A DNA stretch of 64,000 bases from Clostridium chromiireducens. Lineage in GTDB: Bacteria > Bacillota > Clostridia > Clostridiales > Clostridiaceae. Position numbers and translations under genes: made by a program. Each line of letters starts with the position of its first letter. Positions within the stretch are counted from its first letter, which is position 1. Below, piece by piece: positions 8,001 through 16,604 of the stretch. The notes beneath the pieces were generated by a model. That model searched no databases. It had not been told where the DNA came from and worked only from the letters and a program-made list of their open reading frames with translations. Location of the stretch: positions 38,912 to 102,911 of the forward strand of contig NZ_MZGT01000010.1 in assembly GCF_002029255.1 (NCBI RefSeq), in the 5' to 3' direction.

Positions 8001-8849
8001 TTAATCAATTTTTTCAACAATGAATCCTACGAGTCCTGGACCGGTATGAACTCCTAGAGCAGGTCCTATTGAGCCACCTAAAGTACATTCTACTATATTA
8101 GGAAGATGTTTTATAGTATCATAAAGCATCTCAGCCTTATCAGGAGCGTTTCCATCTAAAATCCAAACTTTACACTTACTAATTGATAGGTGCTCTGATA
8201 ATAAACTTGTTAAACGAGATATGCATTGCTTTATTCCTCTGGCCTTGCAAACTGTATGATATATTCCATCGCTACCCACAGTTATAATAGGCTTAAGGTT
8301 TAAAGCATCAGCTATTGTTCCAGAAACCTTGCCTATTCTACCACCCTTAATTAAATATTCCAATGTGTCTATTGTGAAAAATACATCTATCTTATCTCTA
8401 AAAACTGGTAATTTATTTATAATATAATCAAAAGATTTGCCTTCTTTAATTAAATTTGCCGTTTGAATAACCATAGCTCCTTCTGACATAGTTAAAGTCA
8501 TAGAGTCAAACACGAAGGTTTTTATATCAGAAACATTATCAGCTGCAAGCCTTGCGGAATTATAGGAGCCAGAAAGATTGCTTGATATAGTAATTATAAT
8601 TGCATGAGTAAATCCTTTAGATTTTACCTCTTCTAGAGCTGCTGTGAATTTTTCAACACTAGGTAAAGAAGTTGTTGGAATTTCTCTAGGTAAAGATTCA
8701 TAAAGCATTGTAGGAGTTATATCTATACCATCATCGTACTCTCTGTCTGAAAAAATAATTTTAAATGGTATTATTTTAATATTATTTTTTTGTGCAAAAT
8801 CAGTATTTAAATCAGAAGCACTATCTGTTATTAATGCAATCTTATCCAT
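8001..8849 (-). CDS. DegV family fatty-acid-binding protein
   Basis: DegV/FakB-type proteins bind a fatty acid in the cytosol and present it to the FakA kinase. The N-terminal ITDSASDLN and the TTSLPSVEKF motif (the Thr-Ser-x-Pro-Ser region contacting the carboxylate) are present, as is the GGRIGKVSG segment of the second domain. The C-terminal GPALGVHTGPGLVGF is typical. The length of 282 aa is normal. The SD AGGAGG is clear on the minus strand. No fakA lies nearby, so the partner must be elsewhere. The gene is transcribed divergently from nrdD and has its own terminator. Confidence 0.92.
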   Translation of the reverse strand: MDKIALITDSASDLNTDFAQKNNIKIIPFKIIFSDREYDDGIDITPTMLYESLPREIPTTSLPSVEKFTAALEEVKSKGFTHAIIITISSNLSGSYNSARLAADNVSDIKTFVFDSMTLTMSEGAMVIQTANLIKEGKSFDYIINKLPVFRDKIDVFFTIDTLEYLIKGGRIGKVSGTIADALNLKPIITVGSDGIYHTVCKARGIKQCISRLTSLLSEHLSISKCKVWILDGNAPDKAEMLYDTIKHLPNIVECTLGGSIGPALGVHTGPGLVGFIVEKID

Positions 8850-9130
8850 TTTAGTTCCTCCTAAAATATATTATCTTAATTTAATTATAGCACCATTTGT
8901 AAAAAATGTATTTTTTTATTAGTGTGTGCAGATTATTTTGTATAAACAATAAATTTTTAATATAAAATAAAAGAAGAGAATTACATAGAATATAGTAAGA
9001 GACAACATTAGAAGATATTCATAATAAGTCAACTATAGAAAAGTTGCAAAAATCAGCCTAATCGAAAGATAATTGGATATAACTTGGGATAATTAAAATC
9101 TAGTAGCTTAAAAATAAAAAATTAGAAGTA
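8850..9130. other. Intergenic region degV/nrdD
   Basis: This is the divergent promoter region, AT-rich, with no gene. A TATAAT-like hexamer on the minus strand about 40 bases before degV may be its -10. Apart from the nrdD control elements described separately, I see nothing firm. Confidence 0.4.
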
Positions 9131-9159
9131 TTGCTAAGGAATATCTTATACAGTATAAT
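9131..9159 (+). promoter_or_regulatory. Candidate sigma-A promoter of nrdD
   Basis: TTGCTA (9131-9136), a 17-bp spacer and TATAAT (9154-9159) lie about 50 bases before the nrdD start codon. The -10 overlaps the upstream half of the paired NrdR-like operator. Confidence 0.65.
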
Positions 9160-9190
9160 AATACGGTAGTAATTATACTATATATTGTGC
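9144..9190 (+). promoter_or_regulatory. Paired NrdR-like boxes at nrdD
   Basis: ATACTATATATTGTGC (9175-9190) matches the NrdR box ACACWATATATWGTGT at all but two positions. A second palindrome TTATAC-A-GTATAA (9146-9158) is centred about 31 bp upstream, the spacing NrdR tetramers require, and overlaps the -10. Repression of nrdD when dATP is abundant is the expected logic. The nrdR gene is not in this window. Confidence 0.65.
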
Positions 9191-9206
9191 CATGGAGGGA
9201 ATAATA

Positions 9207-11315
9207 ATGCTATATGTTGTGAAACGCGACGGGAGAGAGGTTGAATTCAATTCAGACAAAATAGCCCAAGCAATTAAAGGATCAGCTAATGAAATCGGTT
9301 TAAATTTAAGAGAAAGTCAGGTATTAGATACTGTACATAAAGTTATCACATATATTGAATCAGAGTATAAAAGAACGATAACTGTGGAACAGATACAAAA
9401 TTTTGTAGAAGAAGCATTAAAGGATGAGGGACACAAAGATATAGCAGTAGCTTATTCATCATACAGAAGAGAGAGAACAAAGGTAAGAGAAATAAAATCA
9501 GATTTAATGAGAGCTATAAGGCAAATTGGAATTGAAACTGATAGAGATAACGCAAATGTAGGGAATAATTTTAGTTCTAAACTATTGAGAATCGCATCTG
9601 AATCAAATAAGTGGAATACCTTAGCTATAATGCCAAAGAATTTGGCAAGGGCGCATGAAACAGGTGATTTATATTATCATGATCTAGATAGCTACAATTT
9701 AACTGTAAATTGTTTGCATATTCCAACTAAGGAAATTTTGGAAAATGGATTTAACACTGGATATGGAACAATTAATGCTCCTAGAAGAATAGAAACAGCT
9801 GCTGAATTATCATGTATATTATTACAATCAACTCAAAATGATATGTTTGGTGGGCAATCGCATCCAGATTTTGATAATGATATGGCTATATTTGTAGATC
9901 CTACTAGAGATGAAATTAGAAAAGAATTAGAAGAATTAGAAATACCAGAAAATAAAATAGAACAGCTAATTGAAAAAAAAGTGAGAAAAAAAGTTCAACA
10001 AGCCATGCAAGGTGTTGTATATAATCTTAACACAATGCATTCACGAGCAGGTTCACAAGTTCCATTCAGTTCTATTAATATTGGATTACCTACAAGTGAA
10101 GATGCGGCACTTGTATGCGAAGTTTTCCTTTTAGAATATGAAAAGGGATTAGGAAAAGGAGAACAGCCTATTTTCCCTAACATAATATTTAGAGTTAAGG
10201 AAGGCGTTAATAGGGAAGAAAATAATCCATATTTCTACTTATACAAATTAGCGTGTAGAGTAGCATCAAAGAGAATGAATCCGACATTTATGAATATTGA
10301 TGCAGATTTTAACAAGGAATATTATGACCAAGGGTATGTTCCTGCAACAATGGGATGTAGAACGTATCTTATGAAAAATATTAATGGTGAGCCAGGTTGC
10401 AAAGGTAGAGGAAACATAGCACCAACAACTCTTAATCTCCCAAGAATAGGGCTCCAGGCTAAAGGTGATATAAATAAATTCTTTGAAATACTAGATTCTA
10501 GAATGGAATTAGCTAAGGAATCTTTGATGCATAGATATGAAGTGCTAAAAGGCTTAAGAGTTAAAGACTTACCTTTTGTCGCAGGTCAAGGACTTATGAA
10601 GGGTGCTGAGAATTTAGGGCCTGATGATTCTATTGAACCAATATTAAAGCAAGGCACTTGGGGGATTGGATTTATAGGAATAGCTGAGACCTTAGTAGCT
10701 TTAATTGGTAAACATCATGGTGAAGATAGTGAAGCAAGGGCTTTAGGGGTAAGAATTATTGAACATATAAGACAGTACTGTGACAGACTTACAGAAGAAT
10801 ATAAATTAAACTGGAGCTGTTATGCTACTCCGGCAGAAGGTCTTTCAGGTAAATTTATAAAGCAAGATCAAAAGATATTTGGAATAATAAAAGGTGTAAC
10901 AGATAAAGAATATTACACAAATAGTTATCATGTACCAGTATCACATCCAATATCTATTAAAGAAAAGATTGATATTGAAGCTCCATATCACAAATTGTGT
11001 AATGGAGGTCACATTAGTTACTTAGAGGTTGATGATACACCAGATGCAGAAACAGTAATGGATATAATAAATTATGCATATAAGAATACAAATATAAGCT
11101 ATGTCGGGGTTAATTTCCATATAAGATATTGTAGAGAATGTGGAACTTATCTTCATAATAATGAAAATAAATGTCCAAAATGCGCAAGTCAAGATATACA
11201 AGGAATATCAAGAGTTACAGGATATTTAAGTTTAGACGAAAGATTTGGCGCAGGAAAGTACCATGAAAGAGAAGATAGAATATCTCATACAGGAGATCAT
11301 GGACATCATTATTAA
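9207..11315 (+). CDS. nrdD: Anaerobic (class III) ribonucleoside-triphosphate reductase
   Basis: This oxygen-sensitive glycyl-radical enzyme reduces ribonucleotides to deoxyribonucleotides with formate as reductant. An N-terminal ATP-cone (residues ~1-90) is followed by the catalytic barrel. Visible elements are the active-site region with GCRTYL (Cys384), the zinc site CxxC...CxxC (Cys642, 645, 656, 659) and the C-terminal radical motif RVTGYL with Gly672, 31 residues from the end. The frame opens at 9192, but GGAGGG at 9194-9199 supports the ATG at 9207, giving 702 aa. Its activase gene nrdG is not adjacent but about 3.8 kb downstream. A compound terminator follows. Confidence 0.96.
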   Translation: MLYVVKRDGREVEFNSDKIAQAIKGSANEIGLNLRESQVLDTVHKVITYIESEYKRTITVEQIQNFVEEALKDEGHKDIAVAYSSYRRERTKVREIKSDLMRAIRQIGIETDRDNANVGNNFSSKLLRIASESNKWNTLAIMPKNLARAHETGDLYYHDLDSYNLTVNCLHIPTKEILENGFNTGYGTINAPRRIETAAELSCILLQSTQNDMFGGQSHPDFDNDMAIFVDPTRDEIRKELEELEIPENKIEQLIEKKVRKKVQQAMQGVVYNLNTMHSRAGSQVPFSSINIGLPTSEDAALVCEVFLLEYEKGLGKGEQPIFPNIIFRVKEGVNREENNPYFYLYKLACRVASKRMNPTFMNIDADFNKEYYDQGYVPATMGCRTYLMKNINGEPGCKGRGNIAPTTLNLPRIGLQAKGDINKFFEILDSRMELAKESLMHRYEVLKGLRVKDLPFVAGQGLMKGAENLGPDDSIEPILKQGTWGIGFIGIAETLVALIGKHHGEDSEARALGVRIIEHIRQYCDRLTEEYKLNWSCYATPAEGLSGKFIKQDQKIFGIIKGVTDKEYYTNSYHVPVSHPISIKEKIDIEAPYHKLCNGGHISYLEVDDTPDAETVMDIINYAYKNTNISYVGVNFHIRYCRECGTYLHNNENKCPKCASQDIQGISRVTGYLSLDERFGAGKYHEREDRISHTGDHGHHY

Positions 11316-11336
11316 TATATAATTAATAATCTATAG

Positions 11337-11392
11337 ACTATGTTAAGATGAAAGTAAATTTAAGTTACTTAAGCATTTTAACATAGTTTTTT
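11337..11392 (+). terminator. Terminator after nrdD
   Basis: ACTATGTTAAGATG (11337-11350) pairs with CATTTTAACATAGT (11374-11387), with one G-U, and a T-run follows. The loop holds a second small stem, AAGTAA/TTACTT. Confidence 0.8.
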
Positions 11393-11751
11393 ATATTTAC
11401 GCATGAAAATTTAATATATATGACATGTAAGTAAAATATTGAAACTATGGATGTAACTATTTGGTATAAAATCTAAATAAAAGGCGTAAATTTGTTAGAA
11501 GAGTAAAAGTTTGATTTCTTGAAGTATTGCAATATTTGAAAAAAAACTTGCAATAATAGGTGTAATTTCATATTAAATCAGTTGTTTTTTAAAATAACGT
11601 GAAGGAGAGAGTGTAATACGCTGCAAAAAAAGAAAATAAATCTTGTGCAAATTTGCTTATCTATGATATTATAAATATACATGAAAATGTTAATTTATTA
11701 AAAATATTGCTTTAAGCTATAAGTTAAATAATATATAATGGGGGGATTGCA
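11393..11751 (+). other. Long leader or intergenic region before the NifV-like gene
   Basis: About 360 AT-rich bases without a gene. TTGTGC (11643-11648), an 18-bp spacer and TATTAT (11667-11672) are a weak promoter candidate. The short GTGAAGGAGAGAGTGTAA segment has an SD-like core but runs straight into a stop. I found no riboswitch I can name. Confidence 0.35.
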
Positions 11752-12918
11752 ATGGCAGTTAGTAATTTAAAAACTAACAAAAAAGTTTCTATAGTAGATA
11801 CTACTCTTAGAGATGGTGAGCAAACAGCAGGGGTAGTTTTTGCTAATGAAGAAAAAATAGTAATAGCACAAATGCTAAGTGACTTAGGTGTTGATCAATT
11901 AGAAGTGGGAATTCCAACAATGGGTGGGGACGAAAAGAAGGCTATAAAAGAAATTGTAAAAAGAAATTTAAAATCTAGCATTATGGCATGGAATAGAGCT
12001 GTAGTTAGCGATATAGAACAATCGATAGATTGCGGAGTTGATGCAGTTGCTATATCAATATCAGTATCAGATATACACATTCAGCATAAGCTTAAAACAT
12101 CTAGAGAATGGGTATTGGAAAGCATGGTTAAGTCTGTAGAATTTGCAAAGAAGAATGGTCTTTATGTATCTGTTAATGGGGAAGATGCATCTAGAGCAGA
12201 TAAAGACTTTTTAGTTGAATATATTAATGCAGCTAAGCAAGCAGGTGCAGATAGATTTAGATATTGTGATACTGTAGGAATTATGGAGCCATTTAAAATT
12301 AGAGATGATATTAAATATATATATGATAAAACAGGATTTGATATAGAAATGCACACTCATGATGACTTTGGAATGGCAACAGCTAATGCTGTAGCAGGCA
12401 TTAAGGGTGGAGCATCGCATGTTGGAGTAACTGTAAATGGTCTTGGAGAAAGAGCGGGTAATGCGGCATTAGAAGAAGTTATAATGGCATTAATGCTTGT
12501 TTACGGATATAATGGTGATGGAATAAATACTCAAATGTTTAGAGAAGTATCACAATATGTATCAAGAGCATCAGGAAGAGAACTTCCAATATGGAAAGCT
12601 ATTGTTGGAACGAATATGTTCGCACATGAATCAGGAATTCATGCAGATGGAGCAATAAAGGATCCTAAAAACTACGAAGCGTTTGATCCAGATATAGTTG
12701 GACTTGAAAGACAGATTGTAATAGGTAAACACTCTGGAAGAGCTTCGGTAATAAATAAGTTTAAAGAATATAATAGAGTACTTACAGAAGATGAAGCAAG
12801 TGGAATATTAGAACTTGTAAGATCTACCTCAGTTAGATTAAAAAGATCTTTATTTGATAAAGAAGTAGTTCAATTATATAATGAATATCATAGACAATTA
12901 GAAGAAAATAAGCAATAG
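11752..12918 (+). CDS. Homocitrate-synthase-type (NifV-like) enzyme, possibly Re-citrate synthase
   Basis: This DRE-TIM-barrel enzyme condenses acetyl-CoA with a 2-oxo acid. The signature DTTLRDGEQ (Asp16-Gln24) and the metal-binding HTHDDFG (His201, His203) are intact. HADGAIKDPKNYEAF and GKHSGR are typical of NifV. At 388 aa it lacks the long regulatory LeuA domain. It sits 18 bases before aconitase. In C. acetobutylicum and C. kluyveri a protein of this family next to aconitase or serving the TCA branch is the Re-face citrate synthase. That makes citrate synthesis for glutamate formation the likely role, but homocitrate for nitrogenase cannot be excluded from sequence alone. No nif gene is present here. 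Confidence 0.85.
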   Translation: MAVSNLKTNKKVSIVDTTLRDGEQTAGVVFANEEKIVIAQMLSDLGVDQLEVGIPTMGGDEKKAIKEIVKRNLKSSIMAWNRAVVSDIEQSIDCGVDAVAISISVSDIHIQHKLKTSREWVLESMVKSVEFAKKNGLYVSVNGEDASRADKDFLVEYINAAKQAGADRFRYCDTVGIMEPFKIRDDIKYIYDKTGFDIEMHTHDDFGMATANAVAGIKGGASHVGVTVNGLGERAGNAALEEVIMALMLVYGYNGDGINTQMFREVSQYVSRASGRELPIWKAIVGTNMFAHESGIHADGAIKDPKNYEAFDPDIVGLERQIVIGKHSGRASVINKFKEYNRVLTEDEASGILELVRSTSVRLKRSLFDKEVVQLYNEYHRQLEENKQ

Positions 12919-12936
12919 AAGCAGGAGGAATAAAAA

Positions 12937-14859
12937 GTGGGCGATAATTTAGTTTATAAGATTTTAAAGAGTCATGTTGTTGAAGGTGAATTAAAAGCAG
13001 GGGAACCAATAGCGTTAAAAATTGACCAAACATTAACTCAAGATTCAACAGGAACAATGGCATATCTTCAATTAGAAGCTATGGGAATAGATAGAGTGAA
13101 GACTAAGAAATCAGTGGCATTTATAGATCATAATATGTTACAACAAGGGTTTGAAAATGCAGATGATCATAAATTTATTCAAACAGTTGCATCTAAATAT
13201 GGAGTGTATTTTTCAAAACCAGGTAATGGAATATGCCATCAAATATTCTTAGAAAGATTCTCAACACCAGGAGATACATTAATAGGATCTGATAGCCATA
13301 CACCAACAGCAGGTGGTGTTGGTATGCTTGCCATGGGTGCAGGTGGATTAGACGTTGCTCTTGCTATGGGAGGCGGAGCTTATAACATTAATACTCCAAA
13401 GGTAGTAAAGATTGAACTTACTGGAAAATTAAATAAGATGGTAGCAGCTAAAGATGTTATTCTTGAAGTTTTAAGAGTATTAACTGTTAAAGGTGGAGTA
13501 GGTAAAGTTTTTGAATATGCTGGTGAAGGCGTTAAAACACTTTCAGTTCCAGAAAGAGCTACTATAACTAATATGGGAGCTGAACTTGGAGCTACAACTT
13601 CAATTTTCCCAAGTGATGAAAGAACTTTAGAATTCTTTAAAGCTCAAGGAAGAGAAGAAAATTGGATGGAATTTAAACCAGATGCAGATGCTGTATATGA
13701 TGAAGTAGTAACTATTAATTTAAGTGAATTAACTCCACTTACAGCTAAGCCACACAGCCCAGATAATGTAGCTAAGGTTAGTGAAGTGGGTAAGATTAAA
13801 GTTGATCAAGTAGTTATAGGAAGTTGTACTAACTCTTCTTATGAAGATTTAATGAAGGTTGCTAAGATATTAAAAGGTAAAAAAGTGCATCCAGATGTTA
13901 GCTTAGTAATAGGACCAGGATCAAGACAGGTTATGGAAATGATAGCTAGAAATGGTGCCTTAGCAGATATAATCAGCTCAGGAGCAAGAATACTTGAGAA
14001 TGGTTGTGGACCATGTATTGGTATGGGTCAATCACCTGGAACTGATGCAATTTCACTTAGAACTGTAAATAGAAATTTCTATGGTAGAAGTGGAACATTA
14101 TCAGCACAAATATATATAGTAAGTCCCGAGACTGCAGCAGTTTCAGCTATAAATGGAGTTTTAACTGATCCAAGAGAAATGGATGTAGATTTAACAATAG
14201 ATATGCCTAAGGAATTCTTAATAGATGATTCAATGATCTTAGCACCAGCATCAACTAATGCTGAGGTTGAAGTTGTTAGAGGACCAAATATTAAGCCATT
14301 CCCAGTAAGCAAGCCATTAGGTGAAGAAATAGATGGTAAAGTATTAATAAAGGTTGAGGATAATATTACAACTGACCATATTATGCCTTCAAACTCAAAG
14401 TTATTACCATTTAGATCAAACATACCTTATCTTGCAGAATTCTGCTTCAACACAGTAGATACAGAATTCCCTAAGAGAGCTCAAGAATACAATGGTGGAT
14501 TTATAATTGCTGGAGGAAACTACGGTCAAGGTTCAAGTAGAGAGCATGCTGCACTTGCACCATTATACTTAGGAGTTAAAGCAGTTATAGCTAAATCATT
14601 TGCAAGAATTCATAAAGCTAACTTAATTAACAATGGAATAGTTCCAATGGAATTTAAGAATGAAGCTGATTATGACAAAATTGATTTAGTTGATGACTTG
14701 AAGATGGAAGATATCAAAGCTGCGTTAGAATCAGGAGTAGTTAAAGTTAAGAACTTAACTAAAGGAACTGAATTTGAGGCAACAGTTGATTTAACAGAAA
14801 AAGAAATCGCGGTTATTAAAGAAGGCGGAAGACTTAACTACGTTAAAGCAAATAGCTAA
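12937..14859 (+). CDS. acn: Aconitate hydratase (mitochondrial-type, short form)
   Basis: Aconitase interconverts citrate and isocitrate through a [4Fe-4S] cluster. The ligands are visible as GSCTNSS (Cys297) and CGPCIGMG (Cys357, Cys360). The C-terminal swivel domain with GQGSSREHAALAP is complete. At 640 aa it belongs to the shorter clade common in clostridia and archaea, not the ~900-aa AcnA. The GTG start follows GGAGGA. It is co-transcribed with the NifV-like synthase just upstream, forming the first two steps of an oxidative citrate branch. Isocitrate dehydrogenase, which often comes third, is missing here; a strong terminator and nrdG follow instead. Confidence 0.95.
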   Translation: MGDNLVYKILKSHVVEGELKAGEPIALKIDQTLTQDSTGTMAYLQLEAMGIDRVKTKKSVAFIDHNMLQQGFENADDHKFIQTVASKYGVYFSKPGNGICHQIFLERFSTPGDTLIGSDSHTPTAGGVGMLAMGAGGLDVALAMGGGAYNINTPKVVKIELTGKLNKMVAAKDVILEVLRVLTVKGGVGKVFEYAGEGVKTLSVPERATITNMGAELGATTSIFPSDERTLEFFKAQGREENWMEFKPDADAVYDEVVTINLSELTPLTAKPHSPDNVAKVSEVGKIKVDQVVIGSCTNSSYEDLMKVAKILKGKKVHPDVSLVIGPGSRQVMEMIARNGALADIISSGARILENGCGPCIGMGQSPGTDAISLRTVNRNFYGRSGTLSAQIYIVSPETAAVSAINGVLTDPREMDVDLTIDMPKEFLIDDSMILAPASTNAEVEVVRGPNIKPFPVSKPLGEEIDGKVLIKVEDNITTDHIMPSNSKLLPFRSNIPYLAEFCFNTVDTEFPKRAQEYNGGFIIAGGNYGQGSSREHAALAPLYLGVKAVIAKSFARIHKANLINNGIVPMEFKNEADYDKIDLVDDLKMEDIKAALESGVVKVKNLTKGTEFEATVDLTEKEIAVIKEGGRLNYVKANS

Positions 14860-14901
14860 TTTAAAGTATACAATAATAGCTGAATTAAGAAATTTATTTT
14901 A

Positions 14902-14946
14902 GGGCACAAGAATTCATATACAATTAGGATTCTTGTGCCCTTCTTA
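14902..14946 (+). terminator. Terminator after aconitase
   Basis: GGGCACAAGAAT (14902-14913) pairs perfectly with ATTCTTGTGCCC (14929-14940), and a T-rich tail follows. Confidence 0.9.
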
Positions 14947-15098
14947 TATAAAACGAATGTATTTTAAACCTGATTTAATTTGATATGTCAAATATCAAAG
15001 TTATTAGAAATTGTAAATATAGTTGAAATTAAGTTATAATTGATAAATAAAAAGGATATAAAAGATTTAGAAATTAGTTTAGAAAGAAGTGCATTAAA

Positions 15099-15608
15099 AT
15101 GGAGAAAACAATAAGATTATCTGGAATAGCATATGAGAGTTTGGTTAATGGGCCTGGTATGAGAAGAGTATTCTTTGCACAAGGCTGTAAACATAACTGT
15201 AAGGGGTGTTTTAATCCAGATACTCACGATTTTGATGGAGGAGACGAGAAAAATATAGATGAATTGATTAATGATACTTTACAAAATCCGATTATAAAGG
15301 GTGTTACATTTAGTGGCGGAGATCCGTGGGAACAGGCTGATAAATTCGCATATATGGCAAAAGAGTTTAAAAATAAGGGCTTAAATATTTGGAGTTATAC
15401 AGGGTATACTTACGAATATATTATTGGAAGTATAGATAGTAGACTAGGTTGGAGAGATTTATTAAATAATATTGATGTTCTTGTAGATGGAAGGTTTGAG
15501 GAAGGGAAGATGCTAGATGGACTTAAATTTAGAGGATCTACAAATCAGAGAATAATAGACGTAAAAGAGAGTTTAAAATTGAAAGAAATTATAGTCTTGA
15601 ATTATTAG
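15099..15608 (+). CDS. nrdG: Anaerobic ribonucleotide reductase activating enzyme
   Basis: A radical-SAM protein that installs the glycyl radical on NrdD. The radical-SAM cluster motif is GCKHNCKGC (Cys30, Cys34, Cys37), and the SAM-contacting SGGDPW follows. The length of 169 aa is standard for this short family. The SD is weak (GAAAGAAG). It lies about 3.8 kb from nrdD with the citrate-branch genes and two terminators between, and I see no second NrdR box before it, so the two partners are likely to be controlled separately. Three DnaA boxes follow it. Confidence 0.94.
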   Translation: MEKTIRLSGIAYESLVNGPGMRRVFFAQGCKHNCKGCFNPDTHDFDGGDEKNIDELINDTLQNPIIKGVTFSGGDPWEQADKFAYMAKEFKNKGLNIWSYTGYTYEYIIGSIDSRLGWRDLLNNIDVLVDGRFEEGKMLDGLKFRGSTNQRIIDVKESLKLKEIIVLNY

Positions 15609-15625
15609 TAAACAATATTTATAAA

Positions 15626-15687
15626 TTATCCACAAAATTGATTAATAGTATTAAAATCTGTGGATAAAAATTAGAGTTTGTGGATAA
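15626..15687. promoter_or_regulatory. Cluster of three perfect DnaA boxes
   Basis: TTATCCACA is at 15626-15634, and its reverse complement TGTGGATAA is at 15659-15667 and 15679-15687. All three match the strongest DnaA box at nine of nine positions. The last two are 20 bp apart in the same orientation. They fill the nrdG/mpg intergenic region. Confidence 0.8.
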
Positions 15688-15757
15688 ATATTTAATAAAA
15701 AGAACAAAGATATCACAATATAAATATAAGTTATATTGAAAGTTAGGTGATTAAGCT

Positions 15758-16369
15758 TTGATTTTAGATAAAGAATTTTATAAACAAGGTGCGCTAAGTT
15801 TAGCAAAGGAACTTCTAGGTAAAGTTGTCGTGAGAACTGTTGATAATGTCACTCTAAGAGCTAAAATTGTTGAGACGGAAGCCTACATAGGAGAAATAGA
15901 TAAAGCATCTCATGCTTATAATAATAGAAGAACAGAAAGAACAGAACCACTCTTTAAAGAGGGAGGTATTGCATACGTATTTTTTATTTATGGGAAATAT
16001 CATTGCTTCAATGTTATAAGTGGACTTGAAAATAAAGGTGAGGGCGTTTTAATAAGAGCATTTGAACCGTTGAATGAATTTGATTATCTAGCAAAAAAAA
16101 GATTTAATGAAAGTTATGAGAAATTATCAGAGACTAAGAAAAGAGCAATTTCAAATGGCCCATCAAAATTATGTATGGCTTTTTCTATAGATAAATCAGA
16201 AAATTATAAGAAACTCTATGAAAAAGGAGATTTATATATAGAGGATGTAAAAATTGAAAAATTTGAAATAGCAGAGACAAAAAGGATTGGAATCGATTAT
16301 GCGGAAGAAGCTATAGATTTTCCGTGGAGATTTTATATAAGGGGAAATAAATATATTTCTAAAAAATAA
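15758..16369 (+). CDS. mpg: 3-methyladenine DNA glycosylase (AAG/MPG family)
   Basis: This monofunctional glycosylase excises alkylated and deaminated purines in base-excision repair. The family core is present: [10 protein letters not shown], then [28 protein letters not shown] with the catalytic Glu region, and [10 protein letters not shown]. The C-terminal [17 protein letters not shown] is typical. At 203 aa it has the usual length. The TTG start is the first codon giving the normal N-terminus (MILDKEFY) and follows TTAGGTGAT. Its promoter region carries the DnaA-box cluster, so replication-linked control is possible. Confidence 0.93.
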   Translation: MILDKEFYKQGALSLAKELLGKVVVRTVDNVTLRAKIVETEAYIGEIDKASHAYNNRRTERTEPLFKEGGIAYVFFIYGKYHCFNVISGLENKGEGVLIRAFEPLNEFDYLAKKRFNESYEKLSETKKRAISNGPSKLCMAFSIDKSENYKKLYEKGDLYIEDVKIEKFEIAETKRIGIDYAEEAIDFPWRFYIRGNKYISKK

Positions 16370-16423
16370 GTAACCGAAATAACAGCTATAATGCAATTAT
16401 TTACTTAGGAGGTATAAGGTGTA

Positions 16424-16471
16424 ATGATTCTAATATGCGGTCTCTTAAATAACATGATATTACATATATAA
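16424..16471 (+). CDS. Possible 15-residue hydrophobic micropeptide
   Basis: An SD as strong as any here, TTAGGAGG (16405-16412), is followed 11 bases later by an ATG opening a 15-codon frame, MILICGLLNNMILHI. A terminator follows 45 bases later. It may be a real micropeptide, a leader peptide or the remnant of a gene. There is no family evidence. Confidence 0.25.
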   Translation: MILICGLLNNMILHI

Positions 16472-16516
16472 TGTTAATATTAGTACATCTAATGCGGTAA
16501 AAAATAATAAATGAAA

Positions 16517-16564
16517 AATACTGATAAAATATAAAGTAAGAATAGGGCTTATCAGTATTTTTTT
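16517..16564 (+). terminator. Terminator after mpg and micropeptide region
   Basis: AATACTGATAA (16517-16527) pairs with TTATCAGTATT (16549-16559), and a run of eight Ts follows. It faces the end of the convergent glycosyltransferase gene. Confidence 0.85.
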
Positions 16565-16604
16565 AACGAATTTAATAAAGAGAAAGTTAAGAAATAGTAA
16601 TTAC

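Noticed and set aside
15626..15687. Chromosomal replication origin
   Set aside because: Three DnaA boxes only, with no dnaA or dnaN, no AT-rich unwinding trio and no rpmH nearby; reported as a DnaA-box cluster instead.
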